Numbered from the stretch's first letter, positions 47,427 to 57,114 are shown. The stretch: DNA of 64,000 nt from Chitinibacter sp. GC72 (GCF_009760905.1 NZ_VIRW01000015.1:1-64000); one strand, 5' to 3'. Program-made: numbers and translations. The notes: generated by a model not told the origin, from the letters alone.

Positions 47427-47675
47427 ATGTTGAATGTGCTGTATTTCGCTCGCCTGCGCGATGCGCTCGGTGTGGCGCAGGAAGAGATACCCGAAGGTGC
47501 TGCGACGGTGCGTGAGCTGGTCGCGCAATTGGTCGCGCGTGGTGAAGTCTGGCAGCAAGAGCTCGGCGGCGCACGCGTATTCAGGGTGGCGATCAATCAG
47601 GAGATGGCGCAGCTTGATGACGCCATTCCGGCGAATGCCGAGGTCGCTCTGTTTCCTCCCGTGACCGGGGGTTAA
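47427..47675 (+). CDS. moaD: molybdopterin synthase sulfur carrier subunit MoaD
   Basis: The 82-residue ubiquitin-like protein ends in VTGG, whose last glycine becomes a thiocarboxylate that donates sulfur to MoaE. LNVLYFARLRDALG and VAINQEMAQLDDAI...AEVALFPPVTGG fit the family. The start directly follows the moeA stop, and moaE starts after one base. Confidence 0.95.
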   Translation: MLNVLYFARLRDALGVAQEEIPEGAATVRELVAQLVARGEVWQQELGGARVFRVAINQEMAQLDDAIPANAEVALFPPVTGG

Positions 47676-47676
47676 G

Positions 47677-48207
47677 ATGCAGACTGATTTGGCGGTGGAT
47701 AAAATCATCGTACAGGAAGCCGATTTTGACGTCGCCGCCGAATACCAGCGGCTCGCTGGCGATCCGGCGATTGGTGCGGTCGTGATGTTTGTCGGGCGCG
47801 TACGCGATTTGAATCCGCAGCCCGAGCTGGTCAGCCTGCATCTGGAGCACTATCCGGCGATGACGGCCAAGGCGCTGCAGCAGATTGTCGAGAGCGCCCG
47901 CGAGCGCTGGCCGCTGGATGCGGTGACGGTGATTCATCGTGTCGGAGCGCTGCAGCCCGCCGAGCAAATTGTGTTGGTTTTGACTGCAAGTGCGCACCGA
48001 ATTGCTGCCTACGCGGCGAATACCTATATTATGGATTACTTAAAAACCAAGGCGCCTTTTTGGAAAAAAGAAGTCTCGGCCGCCCACAGTGTCTGGGTTG
48101 AGGCCAGAGAGAGTGACCAAGAGGCGCAGCAACGCTGGGAAAGAGAAAATGACGCTGGATGCAGTGGTATTGGCGGGGGGCGAAGCGCGCCGAATGGCGG
48201 GGCGTGA
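47677..48207 (+). CDS. moaE: molybdopterin synthase catalytic subunit MoaE
   Basis: With MoaD it turns cyclic pyranopterin monophosphate into molybdopterin. The 176-residue sequence contains [33 protein letters not shown], and the active-site region [12 protein letters not shown] with catalytic Lys. The usual family ends shortly after WVEARESD; here some 25 more residues run into the next gene in another frame, a 59-base overlap. Confidence 0.93.
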   Translation: MQTDLAVDKIIVQEADFDVAAEYQRLAGDPAIGAVVMFVGRVRDLNPQPELVSLHLEHYPAMTAKALQQIVESARERWPLDAVTVIHRVGALQPAEQIVLVLTASAHRIAAYAANTYIMDYLKTKAPFWKKEVSAAHSVWVEARESDQEAQQRWERENDAGCSGIGGGRSAPNGGA

Positions 48208-49267
48208 CAAGGGCTTGATCGAATTATCGGGCAAACCCATGGTGGCCTGGGTGCTCGAATCCTTGCAAAAACAATCCGTGCTGGTTGATCACATCCTGAT
48301 CTCTGCCAACCGCAATCTGCCCGACTACGCCAGCTTTGGCCATGCTGTTCTGCGCGATGTTTACCCCAATCAGGCAGGGCCAATGGCGGGCATTCATGCC
48401 GCCTTGCTCGCCTCTCCGGCAGACTGGATGCTGGTTGTGCCTTGCGATGTGCCTTTTTTGCCCGGCGATCTGCTACTGCAATTTCGCGCCGCGCTCAATG
48501 CCACTGGCGCACCCGCCGTGGTGGCACGCACGCCCGATGGCCAGGTGCACTGGTCAATCTGCCTGCTGCGCCGTGATGTCTTGCCATCGCTGGTCGAGTG
48601 CCTGTCCAGCGGACAGAACCGCCTGGGCGACTGGCTCAAAGCGCAGGGCGCAGTGTTTGTGACCTTCCCGGAAAACCTGTTTCCCAATTTGAATACGCCT
48701 GAGGATTTGTCCAGCCTGGCTAGCCGCCTGTCCGGCGCCGAGGCGATCCCAATGGCGGGCGAATTGACGCACTTTAATGCTGCAGGTCAGGCGCATATGG
48801 TCAATGTGGGCGGTAAAGCCGAAACCCAGCGCAGCGCCACCGCGCAAGGTGATATCCGCATGTTGCCCGATACGCTGCGCTTGATCGAAGGCGGCTCGCA
48901 TAAAAAAGGCGATGTTCTCGGTATTGCCCGCATTGCGGCGATTATGGCCGCCAAGAAAACGAGTGATCTGATTCCGCTATGCCATCCTTTGCCGCTGACT
49001 GCGGTGGAAGTCGAATTTAGCATTGACCGGGTGAAATCAACGGTACGCTGCTCGGTGACCTGCGAAACCTTTGGTCGCACCGGCATCGAAATGGAAGCGC
49101 TAACCGCAGTGCAAGTCGGGCTGCTGACCATTTACGATATGTGCAAAGCCGTTGATAAAGGCATGGTGATGACCGATGTACGGCTGGTCGAGAAAATTGG
49201 CGGTAAATCGGGGCATTGGACGATGGCTGCGCCAGCAGCAACGCTTTCGACTTCGCCCTTGATTTGA
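48149..49267 (+). CDS. mobA-moaC: fused MobA-MoaC protein
   Basis: The 372-residue frame encodes two Moco enzymes. Residues 1-195 are MobA ([21 protein letters not shown], then [12 protein letters not shown]), which adds GMP to molybdopterin. Residues 205-365 are MoaC ([56 protein letters not shown]), which makes cyclic pyranopterin monophosphate from MoaA product. Normally they are separate. An internal ATG at 48752 (residue 202, MAGELTHFN) has GAGG eight bases before it, so free MoaC might also be made. The MoaC signature MVDV is changed to MVNV. The start overlaps moaE. Confidence 0.88.
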   Translation: MTLDAVVLAGGEARRMAGRDKGLIELSGKPMVAWVLESLQKQSVLVDHILISANRNLPDYASFGHAVLRDVYPNQAGPMAGIHAALLASPADWMLVVPCDVPFLPGDLLLQFRAALNATGAPAVVARTPDGQVHWSICLLRRDVLPSLVECLSSGQNRLGDWLKAQGAVFVTFPENLFPNLNTPEDLSSLASRLSGAEAIPMAGELTHFNAAGQAHMVNVGGKAETQRSATAQGDIRMLPDTLRLIEGGSHKKGDVLGIARIAAIMAAKKTSDLIPLCHPLPLTAVEVEFSIDRVKSTVRCSVTCETFGRTGIEMEALTAVQVGLLTIYDMCKAVDKGMVMTDVRLVEKIGGKSGHWTMAAPAATLSTSPLI

Positions 49268-49277
49268 ATTCTGAACA

Positions 49278-49667
49278 ATGAATTATGCTTGCCCGCATTG
49301 CGGGGTGAATCTGCGATTTAAGGGTCCAATTCGTCGCCCATATCCTGGCGAGTGCAAGTTTCTGCCGACTCGGACCTATTTCTTGTGTCGAGCTTGCGAA
49401 ACGGTGATTGTGCCCAATGGACATTCGGTTGAAGGTAGCAAAGTGATTATGCTGCCTATGCTGATTGTTTTTGCAATGCTGCAGCCGGAGTTTTGGCGGT
49501 GGATACCCGCTACCGCCAAGAATAGTGTGGCAGTTGGGCTTTCAATCATTTTCGTCGCATGTGTAGCCTATTTTTGCTGGCAGTTTCATAGTCAGACCAA
49601 AACTTGGCCGCGCTGGCGTGTGGCCAATGAGCAAGAATTAGTCCAACTTAATCTCAAGCCAGACTAA
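49278..49667 (+). CDS. zinc-ribbon membrane protein of unknown function
   Basis: The 129-residue protein has an N-terminal Cys pair (CPHCG) and a later CRAC, forming a zinc ribbon, then two TM helices (VIMLPMLIVFAMLQPEF; SVAVGLSIIFVACVAYFCW). I do not recognise the family. It starts 10 bases after the moa operon, so it may be co-transcribed, but no link to molybdenum is visible. Confidence 0.6.
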   Translation: MNYACPHCGVNLRFKGPIRRPYPGECKFLPTRTYFLCRACETVIVPNGHSVEGSKVIMLPMLIVFAMLQPEFWRWIPATAKNSVAVGLSIIFVACVAYFCWQFHSQTKTWPRWRVANEQELVQLNLKPD

Positions 49668-49728
49668 ACGCTATTCCGCTGAGTTTATTCAGCCCCATCG
49701 GGAGCATTCAAGAATAGTTGGGTGTGAT

Positions 49729-49777
49729 GGGTATATCGCTAAAGCTGTTTCTATTCATGGCCTGTATTGATATACCT
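49729..49777. repeat. 50-bp GGGTATAT palindrome, copy 12
   Basis: Starts GGGTATATCGCTAAAG and ends GTATTGATATACCT. The outer arm pairs over GGTATATC. It lies between converging genes: the zinc-ribbon gene and sirB2. Confidence 0.7.
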
Positions 49778-49790
49778 CGTGCTCACTGCA

Positions 49791-50177
49791 TCAGGCCAGC
49801 CAAGGTTGCGGATTCTTGGTGATCGCCACCGCCACAATATAGCCATAGCTTGCCAATGCTGCGATCAGTGCCGTGCAGCGGATGGGCATGGTTTTGCCGC
49901 GCTTGAGGGCAATCGTTCCCAGTACGATATACAGCAGCAAAGCACCGATTTTGGCGGCGATCCATGGTGAATTGCCGGGGCTGAGTTGCAGGGTGATCGC
50001 CAGATAAATCGCCGAGGCCAATAGCCCTGTATCAATGATATGCGGCGCAATTTTGCAGATTTTATGTTGTAGCCATGCCGATTGCCGCAGCATTAAAACG
50101 CCACGAAAAACAAAAAATGCGCCAGAGAGCAGCGCCAACGTCATATGCAGGTGTTTGAGGGCGAGATAATGTTCCAC
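49791..50177 (-). CDS. SirB2-family membrane protein
   Basis: The 128-residue protein has four TM helices and starts VEHYLALKHLHMTLALLSG, the usual SirB2 beginning (YxxLKxLH). GTG 50177 with AGGA upstream is preferred; the frame is open 48 bases further (MPAVNQVAF...). The middle is IIDTGLLASAIYLAITLQL. Function is unknown; the name comes from an early regulatory screen in Salmonella. It is divergent from the pseudouridine synthase gene. Confidence 0.8.
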   Translation of the reverse strand: MEHYLALKHLHMTLALLSGAFFVFRGVLMLRQSAWLQHKICKIAPHIIDTGLLASAIYLAITLQLSPGNSPWIAAKIGALLLYIVLGTIALKRGKTMPIRCTALIAALASYGYIVAVAITKNPQPWLA

Positions 50178-50355
50178 AGAAAATCCTATTGAATGGGTAA
50201 AGGCGACTTGGTTTACTGCTGGCAATATGCTGCTTGCTCAGACAACATGCCCGCCGGATAAGTTCGCCCGTCTGAAAACCAGTCAGAAAACATGTTCTAT
50301 GCCTGCGATTAAACCAGTAAAATAGCGGATTGTCGGCTTCAAACGTAGAAAAATC

Positions 50356-51120
50356 ATGGAAGATCAAGTAGAGCAACAACCCGCAGAGGACATGTTGCGC
50401 CTGTCTAAACGCCTGGCGCAGTTGGGTCTGTGCTCGCGCCGCGAAGCCGACGAATACATTGCCAAAGGCTGGGTGCGTGTTGATGGCGAAGTGGTCAATG
50501 TACTCGGCACCAAGGTATTGCCCAGCCAGACGGTCGAGCTCGATCCGATTGCCAAGCAGATTCAGGACAATCGCGTCACCATTCTGATCAATAAGCCGGT
50601 GGGCTATGTATCGGGGCAGGCCGAAGACGGCTACGAGCCAGCGGTCGTGCTGGTGCAGCCGGAAAACCACTGGGAAGGCGATACCAGCGGGATTCGTTTC
50701 TCGCCAGTGCATTTCCAGGGCCTCGCGCCAGCCGGGCGGCTTGATATTGATTCTGTAGGCCTGCTGGTGCTGACACAGGATGGCGTGGTCGCCAAAACGC
50801 TGATTGGCGAAAACTCACAAGTCGAGAAAGAATATCTGGTGCGCGTTTCCGGCCATCTGAAAGCCGACGGTCTGCGTTTGCTCAATCATGGCCTGTCGCT
50901 CGACGGCGAAGCGCTCAAGCCGGCTCGCGTCTGGTGGCAGAACAAAGACCAGCTGCGTTTTATTCTGCGCGAAGGCAAAAAGCGCCAGATTCGCCGCATG
51001 TGCGAGTTGGTCGGCCTGCAAGTGGTGGGCCTGCAGCGTATCCGTATCGGTCGCATCCTGCTTGGCGACTTGCCGCGAGGGCAGTGGCGGTATTTGCGCA
51101 GTGATGAAAGCTTCATCTGA
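50356..51120 (+). CDS. 23S rRNA pseudouridine synthase, RluB/RluF type
   Basis: The 254-residue enzyme has an S4 RNA-binding domain (about 15-60; [30 protein letters not shown]) and the RsuA-type catalytic domain, with the active Asp in [19 protein letters not shown]. The C-terminal block [26 protein letters not shown] is closest to RluF, which modifies U2604, but RluB cannot be excluded. It overlaps nothing and is followed by tlyA after 13 bases. Confidence 0.85.
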   Translation: MEDQVEQQPAEDMLRLSKRLAQLGLCSRREADEYIAKGWVRVDGEVVNVLGTKVLPSQTVELDPIAKQIQDNRVTILINKPVGYVSGQAEDGYEPAVVLVQPENHWEGDTSGIRFSPVHFQGLAPAGRLDIDSVGLLVLTQDGVVAKTLIGENSQVEKEYLVRVSGHLKADGLRLLNHGLSLDGEALKPARVWWQNKDQLRFILREGKKRQIRRMCELVGLQVVGLQRIRIGRILLGDLPRGQWRYLRSDESFI

Positions 51121-51133
51121 TACGGATGATGCA

Positions 51134-51898
51134 ATGAGTCTACAACGCGCTGATTTATTTCTGGTCGAACAAGGCTACGCCGCGTCGCGCACGCAGGCGC
51201 AAACGATGATTGCGGCTGGGCGGGTGTTTGCCGATGGCAAACCGGTTAGCAAAGCGGCGTTCAAGCTTGATGCGCAAGCCGAGATTACGGTTACCCCCGA
51301 TGAGGTGGATCGCTATGTCTCGCGTGGTGGGCTGAAGCTGGCTGGCGCGCTGGCCAGTGCTCAGCTTGATGTGAGCGGCATGCTGGCGCTGGATGTCGGC
51401 ATTTCGACCGGCGGGTTTACCGATTGCCTGCTGCAAGCAGGCGCACGCCGGGTGATTGGCGTTGAGGTCGGGCATGATCAATTGCATCCGCGCTTGCTCA
51501 CCGATGCGCGTGTGACGCAATTTGAAGGCGTGAATGCGCGTAACCTGACCCCTGAAGTAATTGCGCCAGCTTTGATCGACGAGCCGCAAGCCGCGCGGGT
51601 TGAGCTGATTGTGGGTGATGTGTCGTTTATTTCGCTCACATTGGTGCTGCCCGCGCTGCGCTCGGTGCTTTCGGTCGATGGCTTGCTGCTGTTTTTAGTT
51701 AAGCCGCAATTCGAGCTAGGCCCTCAAGCACTCGCGCGCGGCGGCATTGTGCGCGATGAGGCGCTCTATCCGCAGGTTGAAGCCAAAATCCGCACCGCTG
51801 CCGAGAATGCAGGGTTTGCGGTACTCGATTACTTTGCCAGCCCGATCGCTGGTGGCGATGGCAATCGCGAATTCTTTATCTACGCTCGCGCAATCTGA
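51134..51898 (+). CDS. tlyA: TlyA-family rRNA 2'-O-methyltransferase
   Basis: The 254-residue enzyme combines an S4 domain (about 1-60; RADLFLVEQGYAASRTQAQTMIAAGRVF) with an FtsJ-like methyltransferase (LALDVGISTGGFTDCLLQAGA; VKPQFELG). It methylates ribose of 16S and/or 23S rRNA; some homologues are annotated as haemolysin A. It has the catalytic K-D-K-E-type positions. ATG 51134 lies just after the rlu gene. Confidence 0.85.
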   Translation: MSLQRADLFLVEQGYAASRTQAQTMIAAGRVFADGKPVSKAAFKLDAQAEITVTPDEVDRYVSRGGLKLAGALASAQLDVSGMLALDVGISTGGFTDCLLQAGARRVIGVEVGHDQLHPRLLTDARVTQFEGVNARNLTPEVIAPALIDEPQAARVELIVGDVSFISLTLVLPALRSVLSVDGLLLFLVKPQFELGPQALARGGIVRDEALYPQVEAKIRTAAENAGFAVLDYFASPIAGGDGNREFFIYARAI

Positions 51899-51912
51899 TT
51901 GCTTTGCTGTCA

Positions 51913-51961
51913 GGGTATTGCTCTGCGGCCTTTTCTGTAATTGCCCTTCAGGCGTATACCC
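51913..51961. repeat. 50-bp GGGTATAT palindrome, copy 13
   Basis: Starts GGGTATTGCTCTG and ends CAGGCGTATACCC, with arms pairing imperfectly (GGGTATxCxCTG). The right end touches the A-tract of the terminator that follows. Confidence 0.6.
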
Positions 51962-51989
51962 AAAAAAATAGCCCGCTTGCGCGGGTTTA
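51962..51989. terminator. intrinsic terminator, bidirectional
   Basis: AAAAAAATA, then CCCGC (51972-51976), loop TTGC, GCGGG (51981-51985) and TTTAA. It lies after tlyA and ahead of the converging rluA-type gene, and the A- and T-tracts allow use from both sides. Confidence 0.75.
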
Positions 51990-52106
51990 ACTCTCTTGGT
52001 TTGGAATCCGTGTTCAAGGCGTATTCCATGAGATTCATTCTATGGCCTGCGCCTGCCGGTGTCGCGGTAGTTTTTGTGGCTGTGGGCATGACAAAGTAAC
52101 GGGTAA

Positions 52107-53048
52107 TCATGCCTTTGTCATGTTGGCGTCGGCAGGCCACTGCAAGTGTCGGCGCGAGGTGAAGACACGCTCTTGGCCGCTAAACGGGTCGATGAATTTC
52201 AGCTCGCGGGCGAGTAATTGCAGCGGCTGGCTAAAATCGTCGCCTTTATCGTCGAGTACCACCGGATACCAGGGATCGTTCAGAATCGGGATCTGCAATG
52301 CCGCCAGATGCGCGCGCAGCTGGTGTTTCTTGCCGGTGTGCGGCTCAAGCTGATAGCGGGCCCAGTCGCCACGCCGCTCCAGCAAGCTGATTCGTGTTTC
52401 GCTATTGGGCTCGCCTGCGACTTCGGACATCGAGAAAAACTTGCCGTCTTCTTTGCTGCCTTCATGCGCCAGGCGAGAGCGGTGAACCAGCGGTAGCGCC
52501 AGATCGGCGCGATACGGCGCAATCGCTTCGTAGGTTTTCTGCACATTGCGGCTTTCGAATAGCTGCTGATAGGCGCTGCGGCTGTTTTTATCTAGGCAAA
52601 GCATCATCACGCCCGCCGTTTCCCGGTCCAGCCGGTGCACAGGCGCAATATCCTGCTGGCCGAGCAGTACGCGTAGCCGCACCAGCACGGTTTCTTTGAC
52701 AAAGCGCCCGGCCGGAATCGCCGACAAGAAATGCGGTTTATCAATCACGATAATTCTGTCGTCGCGGTACAAAACGTCAATTTCAAATGGCACGCGCGTT
52801 TCGCTGCGCACGGTGCGGTAGTACCACAGATAGTTACCGGGCTGATAGGGCGAATCCGCCGGGATGGCTTGCCCGTTATCATCGTAGATTTCGCCATTTT
52901 GTAGCCGCGTGGCCAGCACGCCCGGCTCCAGATACGGGAATTTCTCTTCCAGAAACGCCAGTACTGTCGGCCAGGGGCCGGGAATGAGCGCGACGCAGCT
53001 CGGTGCAAGGCCATCAATCGGGGGGAGCGGTGCGACAGCTTTTTTCAT
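52107..53048 (-). CDS. RluA-family pseudouridine synthase
   Basis: The 313-residue enzyme carries the RluA active site HRLDRETAGVMML with catalytic Asp, plus IIVIDKPHFLSAIPAG and GKKHQLRAHLAALQIPILND. The N-terminal part does not look like an S4 domain. Target RNA is unknown. It starts 9 bases after the pglL-like gene, so it is the last gene of the long leftward his-tat unit. Confidence 0.85.
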   Translation of the reverse strand: MKKAVAPLPPIDGLAPSCVALIPGPWPTVLAFLEEKFPYLEPGVLATRLQNGEIYDDNGQAIPADSPYQPGNYLWYYRTVRSETRVPFEIDVLYRDDRIIVIDKPHFLSAIPAGRFVKETVLVRLRVLLGQQDIAPVHRLDRETAGVMMLCLDKNSRSAYQQLFESRNVQKTYEAIAPYRADLALPLVHRSRLAHEGSKEDGKFFSMSEVAGEPNSETRISLLERRGDWARYQLEPHTGKKHQLRAHLAALQIPILNDPWYPVVLDDKGDDFSQPLQLLARELKFIDPFSGQERVFTSRRHLQWPADANMTKA

Positions 53049-53057
53049 AATGGCGCT

Positions 53058-54866
53058 TTACTGTGCGGCTGACGCTTGCACCGCGCTAGCGGTCAGCTCG
53101 TCGCGCAGCAGCGGGCGCTTGATTTTAAAGTCCAGTTTGGCATTGAAAAAGTCACGAGCTTCATCGACGTCTTTGAGCAGGGCGCGCACGGCGGGCTCGC
53201 TAAAGCCATCGATGGTCTGATAGAAATAATCAAAGCTTTCCGGGTAGGCAAACGCTGCACGGCGTATCAGTTCATGTGCTAGTGCCTGATTACCGCTCAG
53301 CGCCTCCATCACGGCCTGATCGGTCATCTGCCCAGGGTAGGGGCGTACCGCATTTTGTGCGCGCAAAATGGCCAGCTTCCACGGCATTTCGCTCTTGCTG
53401 GCGACAATGTAATTGGACAAACCATGTTCGGCGTAATAATCGATCAGCGGATTGCTACGCATGGCTTCCAGCCGGGCAATCCGGTCTGCGTTCAGGCTTT
53501 CGTCCTGTGCCGGATCCATGATGGGGTAGATATTGAGGTAAATCTGCCCACCCAGTACGCACAGCGCCAGTCCCATGCCGCCCCATAGCGCCCAGCTCAT
53601 TCTGGCCCAGGTGGCAGCAAAGCCCAGCTTGGCCGTGCCCGATTGCATAAAGATCAGAATCAGCGCAAAAGGCCCCAGAAAATGGAAGTACCACAACGGA
53701 TATTCAACCAGACTGTGCAGCACCGAGACTGTAGCCAGTGCTGCGGCGTACATCACCACCGGATTGCGCCAGGCGCGCAGCACATTGCTGTAGGCATAGC
53801 TAATGCCCGCCAGAATGATGCCGGTGGCGATAGCGCCGGTTTCGGCCAGCAGATTGAGCACCGAGTTGTGCGCGTGGGTAAAGAGCACGCTTTCCGAGAC
53901 GATGGCAAATTCGGGGCGGGTTTGCAGCGCATTGCTGTGCGCGGCATAGCTGCCCCAGCCTGTGCCCAATAGCGGATGCTGCAGAAAGGTAAGCCAGGCT
54001 TTTTCCCATTCAACCAGACGGCGCGAACCATTGGAATCGAGCCGCGCCAGCCCGGTGGGCACTTCGTTCTGTGCTTTGAGCAGGCTTTGCAAAATATCGG
54101 TGATCAATGGGGCGATAAACTGCATGGCAATCATCAGCAAGGCGGTGATGCTTAGCGCGCGGCCAAAATCGCGTAGTGTTTCTGCGCCACGCCACCACAG
54201 CAATAAACCCATTGGCAACCAGGCCAGCGCGTACAGCAGCGGCGAGCGCGAGCCGCAGTAGGCCAGCGATAGCGACAACCATGCGGCCACAATCCAGAAT
54301 ACCCACTTGGCCATTTCATCTTTTTGCGACACCAGATAGACCGCGCTGGCCAAACCCCAGGCGAGGTAATGCCCGTACATATTCTTCTGGCCAATATTGC
54401 CAAAGATCAGCCGCGGGCCATCCTGAATCAGCTGCATAATCTGCGGCACAGCCAGACCGGAATTGAAAATTGCCCCAGCCAGCAAGCCCCAGGCAAACAT
54501 ATTGAGTAATTGCGGCGCACCATAAACGCTGATCGCACGCGAAAGCGACCATGCGGCACCCGCAGCGCCTAGCGAGTAAATAATGGGGTACAGCCGCTCG
54601 GTGCCGTAGCCGTGCGGCAGGATCAGCGCCTGTACGCCGATCATCAGCGCAAAACCCAGCCACATTAGTGCCAGCCAGGGCGGGTTTGCTTTCTCGCGAG
54701 TGTCGCTAGGCACTAATACGCCAGTTAGCGTAATCAGTATGCAAAAGAAAAATGCCGCCAGCTCGGACGGAAAGACCGGGTTGGGATCCCAGCGAAACGG
54801 AATGCCGCATGGAACGGCGGCCAATAGAAAGAGCAGGCCTTGATAAAGGCGGAGTTGGAATGGCAT
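53058..54866 (-). CDS. PglL-type protein O-oligosaccharyltransferase (Wzy/WaaL family)
   Basis: The 602-residue protein has about 11 TM helices and a C-terminal extracytoplasmic region (PglL_A/Wzy_C-like). Diagnostic blocks are LIFGNIGQKNMYGHYLAWGL, HPLLGTGWGSYAAHS and FTHAHNSVLNLLAETGAI, with the His of the catalytic loop, and HSLVEYPLWYFHFLGP. It likely transfers a lipid-linked glycan to pilins or other envelope proteins; WaaL-type O-antigen ligase is the alternative. It follows tatC by 13 bases. Confidence 0.82.
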   Translation of the reverse strand: MPFQLRLYQGLLFLLAAVPCGIPFRWDPNPVFPSELAAFFFCILITLTGVLVPSDTREKANPPWLALMWLGFALMIGVQALILPHGYGTERLYPIIYSLGAAGAAWSLSRAISVYGAPQLLNMFAWGLLAGAIFNSGLAVPQIMQLIQDGPRLIFGNIGQKNMYGHYLAWGLASAVYLVSQKDEMAKWVFWIVAAWLSLSLAYCGSRSPLLYALAWLPMGLLLWWRGAETLRDFGRALSITALLMIAMQFIAPLITDILQSLLKAQNEVPTGLARLDSNGSRRLVEWEKAWLTFLQHPLLGTGWGSYAAHSNALQTRPEFAIVSESVLFTHAHNSVLNLLAETGAIATGIILAGISYAYSNVLRAWRNPVVMYAAALATVSVLHSLVEYPLWYFHFLGPFALILIFMQSGTAKLGFAATWARMSWALWGGMGLALCVLGGQIYLNIYPIMDPAQDESLNADRIARLEAMRSNPLIDYYAEHGLSNYIVASKSEMPWKLAILRAQNAVRPYPGQMTDQAVMEALSGNQALAHELIRRAAFAYPESFDYFYQTIDGFSEPAVRALLKDVDEARDFFNAKLDFKIKRPLLRDELTASAVQASAAQ

Positions 54867-54879
54867 GGTTAGACTCGGT

Positions 54880-55626
54880 TCAGGATGATTGTGATTCGTT
54901 CAGCTTGGGCTGATACAACCACGATGCGACCAGCACGCCGGCTTCGTACAGCAGCCAGAGCGGGATGGCCAGCAGGCATTGCGATAATACATCAGGTGGT
55001 GTCACCACGGCGGCAATCACAAAAGCACCCACAATGACGTAGGAGCGGATTTCCCTGAGTTTGGCCACGGTGACAAAGCCCATCCTGACCATCACAATCA
55101 CCGCAATCGGCACTTCAAAGGTCACGCCGAACGCCACAAACATGCCCATCGCAAAATCAAGATATTCGCCCGAATCGGGCAGCCACTGCATGCTGGCAGG
55201 CACCACAGAGGCGATAAACTTGAACACCACGCCAAACACCAGGAAATAGGCAAAGCCCATGCCCAGCAGGAAAAGCAAGGTGGAAGCAATCACCAGCGGT
55301 GCGACCAGCTTTTTCTCGTGGGTATACAGCCCCGGCGCGACAAAAGCCCAGATCTGGTACAGCGTATGCGGCAGCGTCACCACAAAAGCGACTAGCGCGG
55401 CGATTTTAACCTGCACCAGAAAAGGCGATGCGATGCCGATGGTGACCAGCTTTTGTCCCGGCAAAACCGAGGACAGCGGCGCTACCAGCACATCGTAGAG
55501 CTGCGCCGAGAAGGCAAAGGCAATTGCAAACCCCACAATAAAAACCAGCATGCCGCGTACAACGCGGGTGCGCAGCTCGACCAGATGGCTGATTAGCGGC
55601 TGCAAATTATCACTCAGATCACTCAT
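54880..55626 (-). CDS. tatC: Sec-independent translocase subunit TatC
   Basis: The 248-residue protein has six TM helices and the TatC block LISHLVELRTRVVRG at the N-terminus, with the conserved ELR, and ASPFLVQVKIAALVAFVVTLPHTLYQIWAFVAPGLY. It binds twin-arginine signal peptides. The order tatA-tatB-tatC is standard, with 19 bases between tatB and tatC. Confidence 0.97.
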   Translation of the reverse strand: MSDLSDNLQPLISHLVELRTRVVRGMLVFIVGFAIAFAFSAQLYDVLVAPLSSVLPGQKLVTIGIASPFLVQVKIAALVAFVVTLPHTLYQIWAFVAPGLYTHEKKLVAPLVIASTLLFLLGMGFAYFLVFGVVFKFIASVVPASMQWLPDSGEYLDFAMGMFVAFGVTFEVPIAVIVMVRMGFVTVAKLREIRSYVIVGAFVIAAVVTPPDVLSQCLLAIPLWLLYEAGVLVASWLYQPKLNESQSS

Positions 55627-55645
55627 GGCTTGCTTTCATTGTGGT

Positions 55646-56107
55646 TTAACGCCGATCCGAAGCCGGGCGAGGGCCTGCCTGCAGCCCGGCAAACAGATCC
55701 GGCTGCTGCTCATGGCCTGAGGCAGCTGGCTGATCACTGGCTGCGGTATCTTGGGGTGCCGCTACAGCATTGCTTGGTGCATTGCTGGTAGCTGGAGGGG
55801 TGTCATCGCTGTGGGTCAGCCTGAAATCGGCTTCAAGCTCGCTGAGCGCCTGACGGGTTTCAGCCAGCGGCTGATGGATGGTGTTTTTAATCGCCGCTGT
55901 TTCAGCTTCGATTTCCTGCTGAATCTGTGCCAGCTCGCTCGCCTGCATTTCCCGCTGCAAATCGCTTTTCACATTATTGACAAAGCGTTGCAAGCGTCCG
56001 AACAGCATCCCTGCCGTGCGTGCCACTTTGGGCATTCGCTCAGGGCCGATCACGACCAGCGTCACGACCCCGACGAGGAGTAGCTCCCCCATGCTGACAT
56101 CAAACAC
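55646..56107 (-). CDS. tatB: Sec-independent translocase subunit TatB
   Basis: The 153-residue protein starts MFDVSMGELLLVGVVTLVVIGPERMPKVAR, the TatB TM helix and the GPERMP hinge, followed by an amphipathic helix and an acidic, Pro/Ala-rich tail. The separation from tatA is 3 bases. It forms the receptor with TatC. Confidence 0.96.
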   Translation of the reverse strand: MFDVSMGELLLVGVVTLVVIGPERMPKVARTAGMLFGRLQRFVNNVKSDLQREMQASELAQIQQEIEAETAAIKNTIHQPLAETRQALSELEADFRLTHSDDTPPATSNAPSNAVAAPQDTAASDQPAASGHEQQPDLFAGLQAGPRPASDRR

Positions 56108-56110
56108 GGC

Positions 56111-56314
56111 TTACTTCTTGTCGCTTTCGCTGGCGTCAATCACCCGCGCCGTATCCGGTTTTTTGCTAGCGTCGTCTTCACCCTTCACGCCATCTTTAAA
56201 GCCCTTGATGGCCGAGCCCAGATCTTTGCCGACATTGCCCAGCTTTTTGGTGCCGAACACTAAAACCACAATGGCCAGTACAACAAGCCAGTGCCAAATG
56301 CTGAATGAACCCAT
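56111..56314 (-). CDS. tatA: Sec-independent translocase subunit TatA
   Basis: The 67-residue protein starts [21 protein letters not shown] and continues [21 protein letters not shown], the TatA TM helix, FGTKKL hinge and amphipathic helix. It polymerises into the translocation pore. Confidence 0.97.
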   Translation of the reverse strand: MGSFSIWHWLVVLAIVVLVFGTKKLGNVGKDLGSAIKGFKDGVKGEDDASKKPDTARVIDASESDKK

Positions 56315-56374
56315 GATGAACTCTCTATTAGGGGTATCGCTGTCAGAGCCAGTATATATCTGGCCTACAGTTAA

Positions 56375-56701
56375 TTACTGTTGTGGGGTACCTAGTATGT
56401 GCAGGTGAAGGTGGAAGACTTCCTGTCCTCCGGCCAGCCCGGTGTTGATTGCGGTTTTAAAGCCCGCACCCAGTCCTTGCTCGCGTGCCAGCACCGGCGT
56501 GAGCGCCAGCATTTTGCCCAGCAGCGCCTGATCGTCTGCAGTGCAGTCGAGCAGTGATTCGATATGCCGCTTAGGGATCAACAGCAAATGAACAGGTGCA
56601 GCCGGACGAATGTCCTTGAAGGCAATCACATCATCGTCTTCATACACCTTGCTGGCAGGAATCTCGCCTTTGACGATTTTGCAAAAAATGCAGTCATTCA
56701 T
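56375..56701 (-). CDS. hinT: HIT-family nucleotide-binding protein (HinT)
   Basis: The 108-residue protein has the histidine triad HLHLHIL near its C-terminus, CIFCKIVKGEIPASKVYEDD at the start and HLLLIPKRHIESL. It hydrolyses purine phosphoramidates. It lies 11 bases after hisE and 60 bases before tatA, the order also seen in other Betaproteobacteria. Confidence 0.93.
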   Translation of the reverse strand: MNDCIFCKIVKGEIPASKVYEDDDVIAFKDIRPAAPVHLLLIPKRHIESLLDCTADDQALLGKMLALTPVLAREQGLGAGFKTAINTGLAGGQEVFHLHLHILGTPQQ

Positions 56702-56712
56702 AAAGAGGCTCC

Positions 56713-57039
56713 TTATGCCGGTTTGCGGGCGGCTTTTTCTTCAATGCCGGAAATGCCTTCGCGGCGTGCCAGCTCGGCCAGCACGTCATCGGCGCTTAAG
56801 CCTTCGTATGACAGCAAAACCAGCGTGTGAAACCACAAATCGGCCACTTCACGTACCAGATGCAATTTGTCGCCATCTTTGGCGGCCATAATGGTTTCCA
56901 CGGCTTCTTCACCCACTTTTTTCAAAATGGCTTCTTGCCCCTTGCTGTAGAGCTTGGCCACATACGAGGTGCTGGCATCGGCGTGACGACGTTCAGCGAG
57001 GGTTTGTGACAAACGCTCCAGAATTTCGGCGGAAATCAT
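56713..57039 (-). CDS. hisE: phosphoribosyl-ATP pyrophosphatase
   Basis: Catalyses the second step of histidine synthesis (PR-ATP to PR-AMP). The 108-residue sequence has the EE motif of MazG-like folds ([32 protein letters not shown]). It is separate from HisI, unlike the fused enteric enzyme. ATG 57039 is chosen as [10 protein letters not shown]; the frame is open to 57087. Confidence 0.95.
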   Translation of the reverse strand: MISAEILERLSQTLAERRHADASTSYVAKLYSKGQEAILKKVGEEAVETIMAAKDGDKLHLVREVADLWFHTLVLLSYEGLSADDVLAELARREGISGIEEKAARKPA

Positions 57040-57114
57040 GTCTAGCTCCAAAAATAACAATCCGATTATATTGCACCTAGATGACAAGTTTATGTCGTGC
57101 TAAGGGGCTAACTC

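Noticed and set aside
56331-56380. Possible further GGGTATAT palindrome (GGGGTATCGCTGTC) between tatA and hinT
   Set aside because: Left arm fits, but there is no matching right arm ATATACC at the expected distance.
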